DNA of 43,455 nucleotides, from contig JAFVEE010000050.1 of assembly GCA_017478085.1 (NCBI GenBank), positions 1 through 43,455 on the forward strand, read 5' to 3'. Positions 7,532 through 15,670 of the stretch are shown here, one piece after another (position 1 is the stretch's first letter; the number at the start of each line of letters is the position of its first letter). The DNA comes from Prevotella sp. (GTDB lineage Bacteria > Bacteroidota > Bacteroidia > Bacteroidales > Bacteroidaceae). Both the position numbers and the translations under genes were made by a program. The notes under the pieces are model-generated. The model did no database searches, was not told the origin of the DNA, and saw only the letters and a program-made list of their open reading frames with translations.

Positions 7532-8794
7532 ATGTACAACCTGATCATTTACCTTTACCTGATAGGGGTGGCGGTGTACAGCCGCTTCAACGAGAAGGTG
7601 CGGAAGATGTGGCGCGGCGAGCGCGACGCCTTCCGCGTGCTTCGCGAACAGGTAGACCCACAGGCACGCTACGTGTGGTTCCATGCCGCCTCGCTGGGCG
7701 AGTTCGAGCAGGGCCGCCCGCTCATGGAGGAGCTGCGGCGACGGCACCCCGAGCTGAAGATTCTGCTCACGTTCTTCTCGCCCTCGGGCTACGAAGTGCG
7801 CAAGAACTACGAGGGGGCCGACATCATCTGCTACCTGCCGCTGGACACCATCACCAACGCCCGCCGCTTCCTGAGGCTCATACGGCCCGAGATGGCGTTC
7901 TTCATCAAGTATGAGTTCTGGTACAACTACCTGCACATCCTGAAGCACCGGGGCGTGCCCGTCTACAGCGTGAGCAGCATCTTCCGCGAGGGGCAGGTGT
8001 TCTTCCGCTGGTATGGGCGCCAGTATGGCCACGTGCTGAACTGCTTCAGCCACTTCTACGTGCAGAACGAAATGAGCAAGCAACTGCTGGCCAGCATCGG
8101 CCTGACGAACGTGACGATTACTGGCGACACCCGCTTCGACCGCGTGCTGCAAATCAAGGGGCAGGCCAAGCAGTTGCCCGTGGTAGAGGCATTCGTAGGG
8201 AACGGGGCGAAGGTATTCATAGCAGGTAGCAGCTGGCTGCCCGACGAGGAAATCTTCATTCGCTATTTTAACAAGCATCCGGAGTGGAAGCTCATCATTG
8301 CCCCGCACGTCATTGGCGAAGACCACCTGCGGCAGATAGAGAAGCTGCTGGAAGGCCGCAAAGTGGTGCGCTACACGCAGGTGGAGCAACCACTCCCCTC
8401 TCACCCCTCCCCTCTCACCTCTCCTCTCTCACCCCTCCCCTCTCAAGATGCCCTTATCATCGACTGCTTCGGCCTGCTGAGCAGCATCTACCGCTATGCT
8501 CGGGTGACCTACGTGGGCGGTGGCTTCGGCGTGGGCATACACAATGTGCTGGAGGCTGCCGTATGGGACGTGCCCGTGGTCATTGGCCCCAACAACCAGA
8601 AGTTCCAGGAGGCACAAGAGCTGATGGCCGCCGGTGGCTGCTTCGAGATTAAGAGCTATGAGGACTTCGAACGGCTGATGGACCGCTTCGACACCGATGC
8701 CGCCTATACGAAAGATGCCGGCACGAAGGCCGGCAACTATGTGAAGGGCAAGGCGGGAGCCACCCGCAAGATTCTTGATACGGTGGCCCTCTAA
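7532..8794 (+). CDS. waaA: 3-deoxy-D-manno-octulosonic acid (Kdo) transferase
   Basis: 420-aa membrane-associated glycosyltransferase that attaches Kdo to lipid A precursors during LPS assembly. Residues 1-16 are a hydrophobic anchor. 'VWFHAASLGEFEQGRPL' (about 48-64) holds the conserved HAAS(L/V)GE motif, and 'FFIKYEFWYNYL' and 'GDTRFDRV' are also typical. The C-terminal donor-binding half includes 'CFGLLSSIYRYA' and 'GGGFGVGIHNVLEAA'. At about residues 286-305 a Pro/Ser/Leu-rich insert, encoded by a pyrimidine-only tandem repeat, interrupts the interdomain region in frame. The 3' end overlaps bcp tail-to-tail by 4 nt. Confidence 0.93.
   Translation: MYNLIIYLYLIGVAVYSRFNEKVRKMWRGERDAFRVLREQVDPQARYVWFHAASLGEFEQGRPLMEELRRRHPELKILLTFFSPSGYEVRKNYEGADIICYLPLDTITNARRFLRLIRPEMAFFIKYEFWYNYLHILKHRGVPVYSVSSIFREGQVFFRWYGRQYGHVLNCFSHFYVQNEMSKQLLASIGLTNVTITGDTRFDRVLQIKGQAKQLPVVEAFVGNGAKVFIAGSSWLPDEEIFIRYFNKHPEWKLIIAPHVIGEDHLRQIEKLLEGRKVVRYTQVEQPLPSHPSPLTSPLSPLPSQDALIIDCFGLLSSIYRYARVTYVGGGFGVGIHNVLEAAVWDVPVVIGPNNQKFQEAQELMAAGGCFEIKSYEDFERLMDRFDTDAAYTKDAGTKAGNYVKGKAGATRKILDTVAL
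8391..8445 (+). repeat. In-frame pyrimidine tandem repeat inside waaA
   Basis: The coding strand is almost only C and T (repeats of cccctctcac) and encodes about 18 residues rich in Pro, Ser, Leu and Thr between 'YTQVEQP' and 'DALIID'. Its composition is unlike the rest of waaA. It probably arose from an intergenic-type repeat invading the gene without breaking the frame. Confidence 0.7.
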
Positions 8795-9240
8795 CCCAGT
8801 ATTTGGTCGGCGTGAATCTTGGTCTTGATCTGCTTCGGACCGAAAATCTGCTCTATCACACCCTCCTCATTGATGATGAAGGTGGTGCGCACGGTGCCCA
8901 TATACTTGCGACCGTACATAGACTTCTCCTGCCACACGCCAAACTGCTGCACAAGCTGCTTGTCGACATCGGCTATGAGGGGGAAGTTCAGCTCGTGCTT
9001 CTCCTTGAACTTCTGGTGCTTCTGCGCGTCGTCTACACTCACGCCCACCACCTCGTAGCCAGCCTGCTGCAGCTCGGCCTGGTGGTCGCGAAAGCTGCAA
9101 GCCTCGGCGGTGCAGCCGCTCGTCAGGTCCTTCGGGTAGAAGTACAGCACCAGTTTCTTGCCCCGGAAGTCGCTCAGGCGGATCTCCCGTCCGTTCTCGT
9201 CCTTGCCCAGAATTTCGGGCGCTCTGTCTCCAATATTCAT
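8791..9240 (-). CDS. bcp: Thioredoxin-dependent thiol peroxidase (peroxiredoxin Q)
   Basis: 149-aa atypical 2-Cys peroxiredoxin that reduces hydrogen and alkyl peroxides in the cytoplasm, recycled by thioredoxin. 'YPKDLTSGCTAEAC' places the peroxidatic Cys at 43 and the resolving Cys at 48, the usual Bcp spacing. 'RTTFIINEEG' near the C-terminus is also typical. The start is an ATG at 9240. Its promoter at 9275-9306 overlaps the divergent promoter of the metallophosphoesterase gene. Confidence 0.95.
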   Translation of the reverse strand: MNIGDRAPEILGKDENGREIRLSDFRGKKLVLYFYPKDLTSGCTAEACSFRDHQAELQQAGYEVVGVSVDDAQKHQKFKEKHELNFPLIADVDKQLVQQFGVWQEKSMYGRKYMGTVRTTFIINEEGVIEQIFGPKQIKTKIHADQILG

Positions 9241-9274
9241 CGCTCTGTAAGTTTAAAATTGTTAGTTGATGTTG

Positions 9275-9306
9275 CAAAGTTACAACTTTTTTTGCAATTT
9301 ATCAAA
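9275..9306 (-). promoter_or_regulatory. bcp promoter
   Basis: Minus-strand TAACTTTG (9275-9282), 20-nt spacer, TTTG (9303-9306). It interlocks with the plus-strand promoter at 9291-9321. Confidence 0.65.
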
Positions 9307-9321
9307 TAACTTGTAACTTTG
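9291..9321 (+). promoter_or_regulatory. Promoter of the metallophosphoesterase/FMN-binding operon
   Basis: TTTG (9291-9294), 19-nt spacer, TAACTTTG (9314-9321), 24 nt before the ATG at 9346. It shares DNA with the bcp promoter, so the two directions probably compete. Confidence 0.65.
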
Positions 9322-9345
9322 TAGCCGATTATTGTAAAAACTTAT

Positions 9346-10458
9346 ATGAGAACTATGTGGATGTTTGCATTTCTGGTGCTGCCCTTGCTTGGCATCGCCT
9401 ACATCAGTTGGCACCTCTGGACGCTTATTCCGCTTCCTGCCGCTTGGCGATGGACGATTATCGGGCTGCTCATCGGCTCGTTCCTACTGATGTTCTGCAA
9501 CCTGGGGCGCGTCATCGACCAGATGCCCTTGCCGCTGGCACGGCTCTGCTACGACGTGGGCAACAGCAGCATCTTCATTATGCTCTATCTGGTCATCTTC
9601 TTCCTTGTGTGCGACCTGGGGCGACTGGTGCGCTTAGTGCCGCGCGAATGGCTCTACCAGAACTACTACACCACGTCGGCACTGGCCGTGGCCCTCTTCC
9701 TGGTGTTCCTCTATGGCAACATACATTATTATAATAAGGCGCGCGAGGAGCTGACGCTGGAGACCAGCAAGCCGCTGGCCCGCCCCCTGAAGCTGGTGCT
9801 GGCGAGCGACCTGCACCTGGGCTACCACAACCCGCGCAAGGAGCTGGCTCGCTGGGTCGATATGATCAACGGCGAGCATCCCGACCTGGTGCTCATAGCG
9901 GGCGATGTAATCGACATGAGCATGCGCCCGCTCATCGAGGAGCGGATGGCCGAGGAGTTCCAGCGCATAGAGGCTCCCGTCTATGCCTGCCTGGGCAACC
10001 ACGAGTACTACAGCGGCGAGCCGCAGGCGCAGCAGTTCTTCCGCGAGGCAAGGATCAACCTGCTGCGAGACACGTCGGTGGTGGTGGGCGACCTGTGCAT
10101 CATTGGCCGCGACGACCGCACCAACATGCGGCGCAAGCCGGTGGCGCAGCTGGTGCAGGAGAGTGCCCTGCCGAAGGAAAGCGGCCTCTACTCCATCCTG
10201 CTCGACCATCAGCCCTACAACTTAGAGAAGACCGAGGAGGCGGGCATCGACTTCCAGTTCAGCGGCCATACGCACTACGGACAGGTATGGCCCATCTCCT
10301 GGATTACCGATGCCATCTACGAGTGTGCCTTCGGCCCCCATCAGCGTGGCAACACCCGCTACTACGTGTCGTCGGGGCTGGGCATCTGGGGCGGCAAGTT
10401 CCGCATAGGCACCCGGTCTGAATATGTGGTGGCAACTATCAAGAACAAAGACAAATAA
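9346..10458 (+). CDS. Membrane-anchored calcineurin-like metallophosphoesterase
   Basis: 370 aa with four predicted N-terminal membrane helices (about 3-22, 35-54, 70-92, 107-125) and a C-terminal phosphoesterase domain (about 150-365). The metal-binding motifs are in order: 'ASDLHLGYH' near 155, 'AGDVID' near 186, 'LGNHEYY' near 216, and 'FSGHTHYGQVWP' near 305. This is the YkuE/YaeI-like branch, some of whose relatives act on lipid or nucleotide-sugar diphosphates, but the substrate here cannot be read from sequence. It forms a two-gene unit with the FMN-binding protein 15 nt downstream. Confidence 0.85.
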   Translation: MRTMWMFAFLVLPLLGIAYISWHLWTLIPLPAAWRWTIIGLLIGSFLLMFCNLGRVIDQMPLPLARLCYDVGNSSIFIMLYLVIFFLVCDLGRLVRLVPREWLYQNYYTTSALAVALFLVFLYGNIHYYNKAREELTLETSKPLARPLKLVLASDLHLGYHNPRKELARWVDMINGEHPDLVLIAGDVIDMSMRPLIEERMAEEFQRIEAPVYACLGNHEYYSGEPQAQQFFREARINLLRDTSVVVGDLCIIGRDDRTNMRRKPVAQLVQESALPKESGLYSILLDHQPYNLEKTEEAGIDFQFSGHTHYGQVWPISWITDAIYECAFGPHQRGNTRYYVSSGLGIWGGKFRIGTRSEYVVATIKNKDK

Positions 10459-10473
10459 ATAAAAAAAGATTGT

Positions 10474-10872
10474 ATGATGATGAAAAAGATTCTAACCCTG
10501 GCGCTGACGGCTGGCGTGGCCGCAGCACTGACGAGTGCCGACAAAGGCCCGCAGACGATGACGAAGGAGAAAGGCACCTACATCGTGAACACTACCAACA
10601 TTGCCAACGACGTGATAGGCTACGAGGGCCCTACCCCACTGAAGGTCTATATCAAGAAGAACAAGATTGAAAAGGTGGAGTTCCTGCCCAACCAGGAGAC
10701 ACCCAAGTACTGGAACGCCGTGAAGAAGCACTTCCAGGAGGTGTGGAACGGCAAGACCGTGAAGGAGGCCAAGACGATGCAGGTAGACGGTCGCACTGGG
10801 GCCACCTTCTCGAGCGATGCCGTGAAGGAGAACGTGAAGCGTGCCCTTGACTACTACGAGAAAAACAAATAA
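10474..10872 (+). CDS. Secreted FMN-binding domain protein
   Basis: 132 aa with an N-terminal signal peptide (about 1-22, hydrophobic core LTLALTAGVAAALT) and one small FMN-binding domain of the RnfG/NqrC type. The motif 'DGRTGATFSSDAVKE' (about 105-119) matches the SGAT-xTS segment at which a threonine can carry covalent FMN. It probably works in the periplasm as a small electron-transfer or flavin-carrier protein; the partner is unknown. Three ATG codons in a row (10474, 10477, 10480) make the exact start uncertain by two residues. It is co-transcribed with the upstream phosphoesterase. Confidence 0.8.
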   Translation: MMMKKILTLALTAGVAAALTSADKGPQTMTKEKGTYIVNTTNIANDVIGYEGPTPLKVYIKKNKIEKVEFLPNQETPKYWNAVKKHFQEVWNGKTVKEAKTMQVDGRTGATFSSDAVKENVKRALDYYEKNK

Positions 10873-10889
10873 TCGGGTACTCTCAGTTT

Positions 10890-11399
10890 TCAGTTGTCAG
10901 AGAGATAGTCTTTCGAGTATGCCACGTAGTGGGCGGCGTAGGCCTCGGCCATGCCGGGCTTGGCCATCTTGATGAACTTGGCAGGCACGCCACCCCACAG
11001 CTCGTGAGGACCCACCTTTGTATTTTGCAACACCAGGGCGCCACCAGCAATGATGGCGCCTTCGCCTATCTCGGCATTGTCGAGAATGGTGCTGTTCATA
11101 CCGATGAGGGCTCCGTCGTGAATGGTGCAGGCGTGCACACAGGCACAGTGGCCTATGGTCACGTCGTTGCCAATATGGGTGGGGCCTGTGGTGTTGGTCA
11201 CGTGTACCACGGCTCCGTCCTGCACATTAGAGCGGTTGCCTATGGTGATGGGGGCCACGTCGCCACGCACCACGGCATTGAACCAGATGCTGCACTCGTC
11301 GCCCATCGTCACATCGCCCACAATCGTTGCGTTCTCGCTGAAGTAGCAGTCCTTGCCCCATTTGGGCGCAAGGCCCTTGTATGACTTAATCAGTGCCAT
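10890..11399 (-). CDS. Gamma-carbonic-anhydrase-family hexapeptide protein
   Basis: 169 aa forming a left-handed beta-helix from hexapeptide repeats (for example IVGDVT, IGNDVT, IGEGAI), ending in a short C-terminal helix. Metal-ligand histidines are visible at about 66 (AVVHV), 84 (IGHCAC) and 89 (CVHAC), with the family's 5-residue spacing. Close relatives (YrdA/CaiE group) are trimeric zinc or iron proteins, not all with carbonic anhydrase activity. It is the last gene of the Rpn-hpt-adk operon, 46 nt after adk. The C-terminal codons overlap a 'tcagttttcagttgtcag' repeat tract. Confidence 0.88.
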   Translation of the reverse strand: MALIKSYKGLAPKWGKDCYFSENATIVGDVTMGDECSIWFNAVVRGDVAPITIGNRSNVQDGAVVHVTNTTGPTHIGNDVTIGHCACVHACTIHDGALIGMNSTILDNAEIGEGAIIAGGALVLQNTKVGPHELWGGVPAKFIKMAKPGMAEAYAAHYVAYSKDYLSDN

Positions 11400-11445
11400 A
11401 TCGTACTCTTTCCGTATTTTCTTTCTCTACTCCCGTGGCACCGGC

Positions 11446-12018
11446 CTACAGGGCATCGACCACCTGACAAATATCGGCGAAGATGCGATCCAGCTCGCCC
11501 AGACCGTCAATGTGGTGGTGCACACCCTCCTGCCTGTACCACTCAATGAGGGGCTGCGTCTGCGAGTGGTAGACCACCAGGCGCTTCTTGATGGTCTCCT
11601 CATTGTCATCGGCACGGCCACTCTGCTGGCCACGCAGCAGCAGACGCTTCATCAGCTCGTCCTCGGGCACGTCGAGCTCCAGCATAGCGGCCACCTTGTC
11701 GCCGCGCTCGCTGAGCATCTGCTTCAGGGCCTCGGCCTGCGGGATGGTGCGGGGGAAGCCGTCGAAGATGACGCCCCGGTGCTCACGGCCAAACGAGTCG
11801 TAGACCGAAGCCAGAATCGAGACCATCAGCTCGTCGGGAATGAGCTGTCCCTGGTCAATGAACTGCTGGGCCGTCTTGCCCAGTTCGCTGCCTTTCTTAA
11901 TCTCGGCGCGCAGCACGTCGCCGGTCGAAATGTGCTCCAAGCCGTACTTCTCGATCAGCTTGTCGCTCTGCGTGCCCTTGCCACTGCCAGGGGCACCGAA
12001 AATCACAATATTCTTCAT
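11446..12018 (-). CDS. adk: Adenylate kinase
   Basis: 190-aa short-form enzyme interconverting ATP + AMP and 2 ADP in the cytoplasm. The P-loop is GAPGSGKGT (residues 8-16), and 'FDGFPRT' near 85-91 and 'GRADDNEET' near 133-141 are conserved. The LID is the short type without a four-Cys zinc site. It lies 11 nt downstream of hpt, so the purine salvage and nucleotide-balance genes share a transcript. Confidence 0.97.
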   Translation of the reverse strand: MKNIVIFGAPGSGKGTQSDKLIEKYGLEHISTGDVLRAEIKKGSELGKTAQQFIDQGQLIPDELMVSILASVYDSFGREHRGVIFDGFPRTIPQAEALKQMLSERGDKVAAMLELDVPEDELMKRLLLRGQQSGRADDNEETIKKRLVVYHSQTQPLIEWYRQEGVHHHIDGLGELDRIFADICQVVDAL

Positions 12019-12029
12019 GCTTTTTTGCT

Positions 12030-12566
12030 TTATTCTACTAACGTATAAAGATCCTTCAGCCCACGGCCCTGCTGGTCGTAGTCAAGGCCATAGCCCAGGA
12101 TGAAGTCGTTGGGTATCTGGAAGGCCACATAGTCCAGATGCAGGTCGGTCTGCAGCCGCTCGGGCTTGAAGAAGAGGGTGCAGATGTGGACCGACTGGGG
12201 GTTGCGGGTGCCCAGCGACTCGATCATCTGCTTGATGGTCTGCCCCGTCTCTACGATGTCCTCCAGGATGATGACGGTGCGCCCGCTCAGGTCCTCATTG
12301 ATGCCGATGACCTCGTGCACCTTGCCCGTAGAGGTAGTGCCCTGATAGGAGGCCAGCTTCACAAACGAGATTTCGCACGGTATGGTCATCTCGCGCATCA
12401 GGTCGGCGGCAAAGATAAACGATCCGTTCAGCACGGCCAGGAACAGCGGGTTGCGGCCCTCCATATCCTTCGAAATCTGCTGCGCCAGTTCCTTCACGCG
12501 CCACTTAATCTGCGCCTCAGGCATCGACACCTGAAACGTCTTGTCCTTAATGGTGATTGTATTCAT
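12030..12566 (-). CDS. hpt: Hypoxanthine phosphoribosyltransferase
   Basis: 178-aa type I phosphoribosyltransferase converting hypoxanthine or guanine with PRPP to IMP or GMP. The PRPP loop 'VIILEDIVETGQT' spans about residues 97-109; 'VLNGSFIFAADL' near 44-55 and 'LGYGLDYDQ' near the C-terminus are typical. Its ATG overlaps the stop codon of the upstream Rpn-like gene (ATGA), so its translation is probably coupled to that gene. Confidence 0.95.
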   Translation of the reverse strand: MNTITIKDKTFQVSMPEAQIKWRVKELAQQISKDMEGRNPLFLAVLNGSFIFAADLMREMTIPCEISFVKLASYQGTTSTGKVHEVIGINEDLSGRTVIILEDIVETGQTIKQMIESLGTRNPQSVHICTLFFKPERLQTDLHLDYVAFQIPNDFILGYGLDYDQQGRGLKDLYTLVE

Positions 12567-13513
12567 TGTTTTTCTAATTGTGCTATCTCTTCTACCGTGA
12601 GACCCGTAGATTCGGAAATAATGTCGATGGGTATGCCTTTCGCTTTCAGACTGCGGGCAATGGCAACGGCTTTTTTCTGCCCGCCCAATTGCTCTCCCTG
12701 CTGAAGACCCTGCTGGAGGCCTTGCTGAAGACCCTGCTGAATGCCTTGCTGAAGCCCCTGCTGAATACCTTGCTGAAGTCCCTCGGCACGGCCTTTCTTG
12801 TAGCCCCCTTCTATGAGCACACGCTCGTTGACAACAGCATACCAGAACTGCTCGTAGGTATAGAGCTGGGCCTCGGTGTAGGCCGACTTCTCCAGTATGT
12901 GCAGGGCACGGCTGGTGTCGGGGTTCTCCAGCAGCTCGGCAGGCGCCTCAGCCGTGTGCTCGTCGATCTCCGTGAGGAATCGCAGCCACAACACGGCCAT
13001 CTTCCTTTCCATAATGCTCTGGGGCTTGAACTTCTTCAACTCCACGAATACGAAGCGCAGTCCCTCTAAGTGGCGGTCGGTATCGGCCACATCGACCAGC
13101 GCATAGTCGTGGTAGAAACGGTCGGTCTCGGTGTCGAAGCCGAGGTCGTTGATGAAGTTGAGCGAGTAGACGGGCTTGATAAGAGTGTAGTCCTCGCCCT
13201 TGTCGAGCTGCTTCACCACTGCCTTGGCCGCATTCAGGATGACGCGGTTCTTGAACTCGTTGTTCCAGTTGAGCTGCATCTCGACGATAAACTCGCGACC
13301 GCCGGTCTCGTGGCAGCGCACGTCCACCACGCTGTTCTTCTTCATCGGGTTTTCGGGCACCAGCTCCGTGGGAATGAACTCCAGGTGTTCTATCTGCTTC
13401 CCTTCATCCAGCGGCAGCAGGGCATTGAGCAGGCTCAGGGTCAGCTGCTCATGCTCGCCGAACACTTTCTTGAAGGTCAGGTCGGCCTTGGGGTTAAGGT
13501 ATTTTCCTTTCAT
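12563..13513 (-). CDS. Rpn/PD-(D/E)XK nuclease-family (transposase-like) protein
   Basis: 316 aa. The N-terminus 'LNPKADLTFKKVFGEHE' and the catalytic-type segment 'VVDVRC...REFIVEMQ' are hallmarks of the Rpn/PDDEXK_2 family, whose members promote DNA recombination or act in phage defence. Near the C-terminus (about 250-285) lies a run of QQG(I/L/E) tetrapeptides encoded by a 12-bp-scale DNA repeat, then a short helix-turn-helix-like tail 'ISESTGLTVEEIAQLEK'. I chose the ATG at 13513 because the promoter at 13542-13573 excludes the upstream in-frame ATG at 13576. It leads an operon with hpt, adk and a gamma-CA-like gene, which is an unusual host context. Confidence 0.85.
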   Translation of the reverse strand: MKGKYLNPKADLTFKKVFGEHEQLTLSLLNALLPLDEGKQIEHLEFIPTELVPENPMKKNSVVDVRCHETGGREFIVEMQLNWNNEFKNRVILNAAKAVVKQLDKGEDYTLIKPVYSLNFINDLGFDTETDRFYHDYALVDVADTDRHLEGLRFVFVELKKFKPQSIMERKMAVLWLRFLTEIDEHTAEAPAELLENPDTSRALHILEKSAYTEAQLYTYEQFWYAVVNERVLIEGGYKKGRAEGLQQGIQQGLQQGIQQGLQQGLQQGLQQGEQLGGQKKAVAIARSLKAKGIPIDIISESTGLTVEEIAQLEKQ

Positions 13514-13541
13514 AGCTCGTCGTCGTTCAGAATCTACGCCG

Positions 13542-13573
13542 CAAAGGTAAGCATTATTCCGCAAACCGCCAAA
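13542..13573 (-). promoter_or_regulatory. Promoter of the Rpn-hpt-adk operon
   Basis: Minus-strand TACCTTTG (13542-13549), 20-nt spacer, TTTG (13570-13573). Its position fixes the Rpn gene start at 13513. Confidence 0.65.
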
Positions 13574-13710
13574 CAATCGCGGTGAAATATTGTGTCACAG
13601 AGCGCTACAACCATGCAATCAGGGCGAGGAAAAAACGTTGAAAAATCACGATTTTGCACATTTTCAGTGAATAAAAATGCCTCAATGGCGGTGCTTACGT
13701 TTTTTTTTCT

Positions 13711-13718
13711 TAATTTTG
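13711..13718 (+). promoter_or_regulatory. nnr -7 promoter element
   Basis: TAATTTTG followed by CAGCG, 24 nt before the nnr ATG. The -33 element is not clear. Confidence 0.45.
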
Positions 13719-13742
13719 CAGCGATTATAATCAGTAATAGCA

Positions 13743-15257
13743 ATGAAGATTTTTACAAGCACACAGATAAAGGAACTTGACAACTACACAATAGAGCACG
13801 AGCCCATCAAGTCGGTCGACCTGATGGAGCGGGCTGCACGGGCACTGACGCAGGCCATCGCCGAGCGATGGAGCAAGGAGGTGCCCGTGGTCATTTTTGC
13901 CGGTCCCGGCAACAACGGCGGCGACGCGCTGGCCGTGGCCAGGATGCTCGTGGAGCGCGACTATCAGGTGCAGACGTTCCTGTTTAACATTACCGGCCAC
14001 TTGTCGGCCGACTGCACGGAGAACAAGAAGCGACTGGTAGACCGCAAGGGACGCTCGCTGCTGACGGAGGTGACGCAGGAGTTCGACCCGCCCCGACTGG
14101 AGGAGGGCATGCTGGTGGTCGACGGGCTGTTCGGCTCGGGGCTGAACAAGCCGCTGGCCGGTGGCTTTGCCTCGTTGGTGAAGTACATCAACGCCTCGAA
14201 GGCCGAGGTGGTGAGCATCGACATGCCGTCGGGACTGATGACGGAGGACAACACCTACAACGTGAGTGCCAACATCGTGCGCGCCACGCTCACCCTGACC
14301 CTCCAGCACAAGAAGCTGTCGTTCCTCTTTGCCGAGAACCAGCCCTACATAGGCGAGCTACAGATACTGGACATAGGACTGAGCCAGGAGGGCATTGAGA
14401 AGACCGAGGCCAACTACACCATCATCGAGAAGGAGCAGATGCGGCAGATGCTGCTCCCCCGCGAGGCTTTTGCCCACAAGGGCATGATGGGGCACGCGCT
14501 CATCATAGCCGGAAGCTACGGCATGGCCGGGGCCGCCATCCTGGCCACGAAGGCCTGTCTGCGGGCTGGCGTAGGCAAGGTGACCACCCATACGCCTAAG
14601 CGCAATGTGGCCATCATGCAGACGGCGGTGCCCGAGGCGGTGATACAGATAGACCGCGAAGAGACCACCTTCACCGAGGGCGTGGCCACCGAGGAGTTTC
14701 AGGCTATGGGCATAGGCCCGGGACTGGGCACAACGGAGCAGACGGCCATCACGCTCATAGCCCAGCTGCGGCGGGCCAGCTGCCCCACCGTGGTCGATGC
14801 CGACGCTCTGAACATTCTGGCCAACCGCAGGGCGTGGCTGCAGCAGCTGCCCAAGGGCATCATCCTGACGCCCCACCCCAAGGAGCTGGACCGCATTGAG
14901 GGACAGAGCATTGACAGCTACGAACGGCTGACGAAAGCACGCGACCTGGCCGAACGGCTGCAGGGCTACGTCGTGCTGAAAGGACGCTTCACGGCTATCT
15001 GCATGCCCGACGGCCACATCGCCTTCAACCCCACGGGCAACGCCGGTATGGCCACGGCAGGCAGTGGCGACGTGCTCACGGGCATACTGACCGCCCTTCT
15101 GGCCCGTGGCTACGACCGTCGCGAGGCCTGCCTCTTAGGCACCTACCTGCACGGCCTGGCCGGCGACCTGGCTGCCCAGGAACTGGGCGAGGAGAGCCTG
15201 ATAGCCAGCGACATCATCAGCTTTTTACCAAAGGCATTTGCGGCACTGCGTGCCTAA
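13743..15257 (+). CDS. nnr: Bifunctional NAD(P)HX epimerase/dehydratase
   Basis: 504-aa metabolite-repair enzyme that epimerises and then dehydrates damaged, hydrated NAD(P)H. The N-terminal YjeF_N epimerase domain (about 1-215) shows 'AGPGNNGGDALAVARML' near 55-71 and 'VVDGLFGSGLNKPL' near 122-135. The C-terminal ribokinase-like dehydratase domain (about 225-500) shows 'GIGPGLGTTEQ' and 'GNAGMATAGSGDVLTGIL' near 430-447. Its TAA stop (15255-15257) lies inside the left inverted repeat of the downstream four-helix-bundle element, so the insertion reaches the very end of the gene. Confidence 0.95.
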   Translation: MKIFTSTQIKELDNYTIEHEPIKSVDLMERAARALTQAIAERWSKEVPVVIFAGPGNNGGDALAVARMLVERDYQVQTFLFNITGHLSADCTENKKRLVDRKGRSLLTEVTQEFDPPRLEEGMLVVDGLFGSGLNKPLAGGFASLVKYINASKAEVVSIDMPSGLMTEDNTYNVSANIVRATLTLTLQHKKLSFLFAENQPYIGELQILDIGLSQEGIEKTEANYTIIEKEQMRQMLLPREAFAHKGMMGHALIIAGSYGMAGAAILATKACLRAGVGKVTTHTPKRNVAIMQTAVPEAVIQIDREETTFTEGVATEEFQAMGIGPGLGTTEQTAITLIAQLRRASCPTVVDADALNILANRRAWLQQLPKGIILTPHPKELDRIEGQSIDSYERLTKARDLAERLQGYVVLKGRFTAICMPDGHIAFNPTGNAGMATAGSGDVLTGILTALLARGYDRREACLLGTYLHGLAGDLAAQELGEESLIASDIISFLPKAFAALRA

Positions 15258-15286
15258 CGAATAGTGAATAGTGAAAAGTGAATAGT
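15254..15286. repeat. Left 33-bp inverted repeat around the four-helix-bundle gene
   Basis: Begins ctaacgaatagtgaatagtg and continues with another gtgaatagt unit. It matches the reverse complement of 15711-15743 at 29 of 33 positions. It contains the nnr stop codon. Confidence 0.8.
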
Positions 15287-15319
15287 ATCGGCAATAATAA
15301 ACATTTAAAATAATAGAGT

Positions 15320-15670
15320 ATGGCGAAAAGTGTTTTGGCAGAGAAGTCCCTGCAATTTGCCATTCGGGTGGTAAACTGTGTAAAATATCTGCAAGGAGAA
15401 AGAAAAGAATATGTTATGTCGAAACAGATGCTGAGAAGCGGCACAAGCATTGGTGCAAATATACACGAAGCAATTTATGCGCAAAGCAAGGCAGATTTTT
15501 CCAGCAAACTTAGCATTTCGTTAAAGGAGGCCAGCGAGACCTCCTACTGGCTTACAATTCTAAAAGAGACCGAGTATCTCTCGGTGGAAGCCTACCACTC
15601 TATGAAAACTGATGTCGATGAGATTATCAGAATCATTATAGCATCACTGAAAACAACAAGAAAAGAATGA
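15320..15670 (+). CDS. Four-helix-bundle protein (S23/IVP-like, Avd-related fold)
   Basis: 116-aa, all-helical basic protein of the family first seen in 23S rRNA intervening sequences. Conserved features are 'MLRSGTSIGANIHEA' (about 39-53) and 'LKEASETSYWL' (about 68-78). Its role is unknown; relatives bind nucleic acid or, as Avd, partner a reverse transcriptase, but no reverse transcriptase or variable repeat is seen here. The GC content is clearly lower than in nnr and the DUF4831 gene, suggesting transfer. Inverted repeats (15254-15286 and 15711-15743) enclose it. Its TGA overlaps the next start codon (ATGATGA). Confidence 0.85.
   Translation: MAKSVLAEKSLQFAIRVVNCVKYLQGERKEYVMSKQMLRSGTSIGANIHEAIYAQSKADFSSKLSISLKEASETSYWLTILKETEYLSVEAYHSMKTDVDEIIRIIIASLKTTRKE

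Noticed and set aside
13514-13576. Longer N-terminus for the Rpn-like protein (ATG 13576)
   Set aside because: A TTTG-N20-TACCTTTG promoter lies at 13542-13573, inside that extension, and the family starts at MKGKYLNPKAD.
15320-15670. Avd protein of a diversity-generating retroelement
   Set aside because: The fold family is related, but no reverse transcriptase, template repeat or variable repeat is present in the window.
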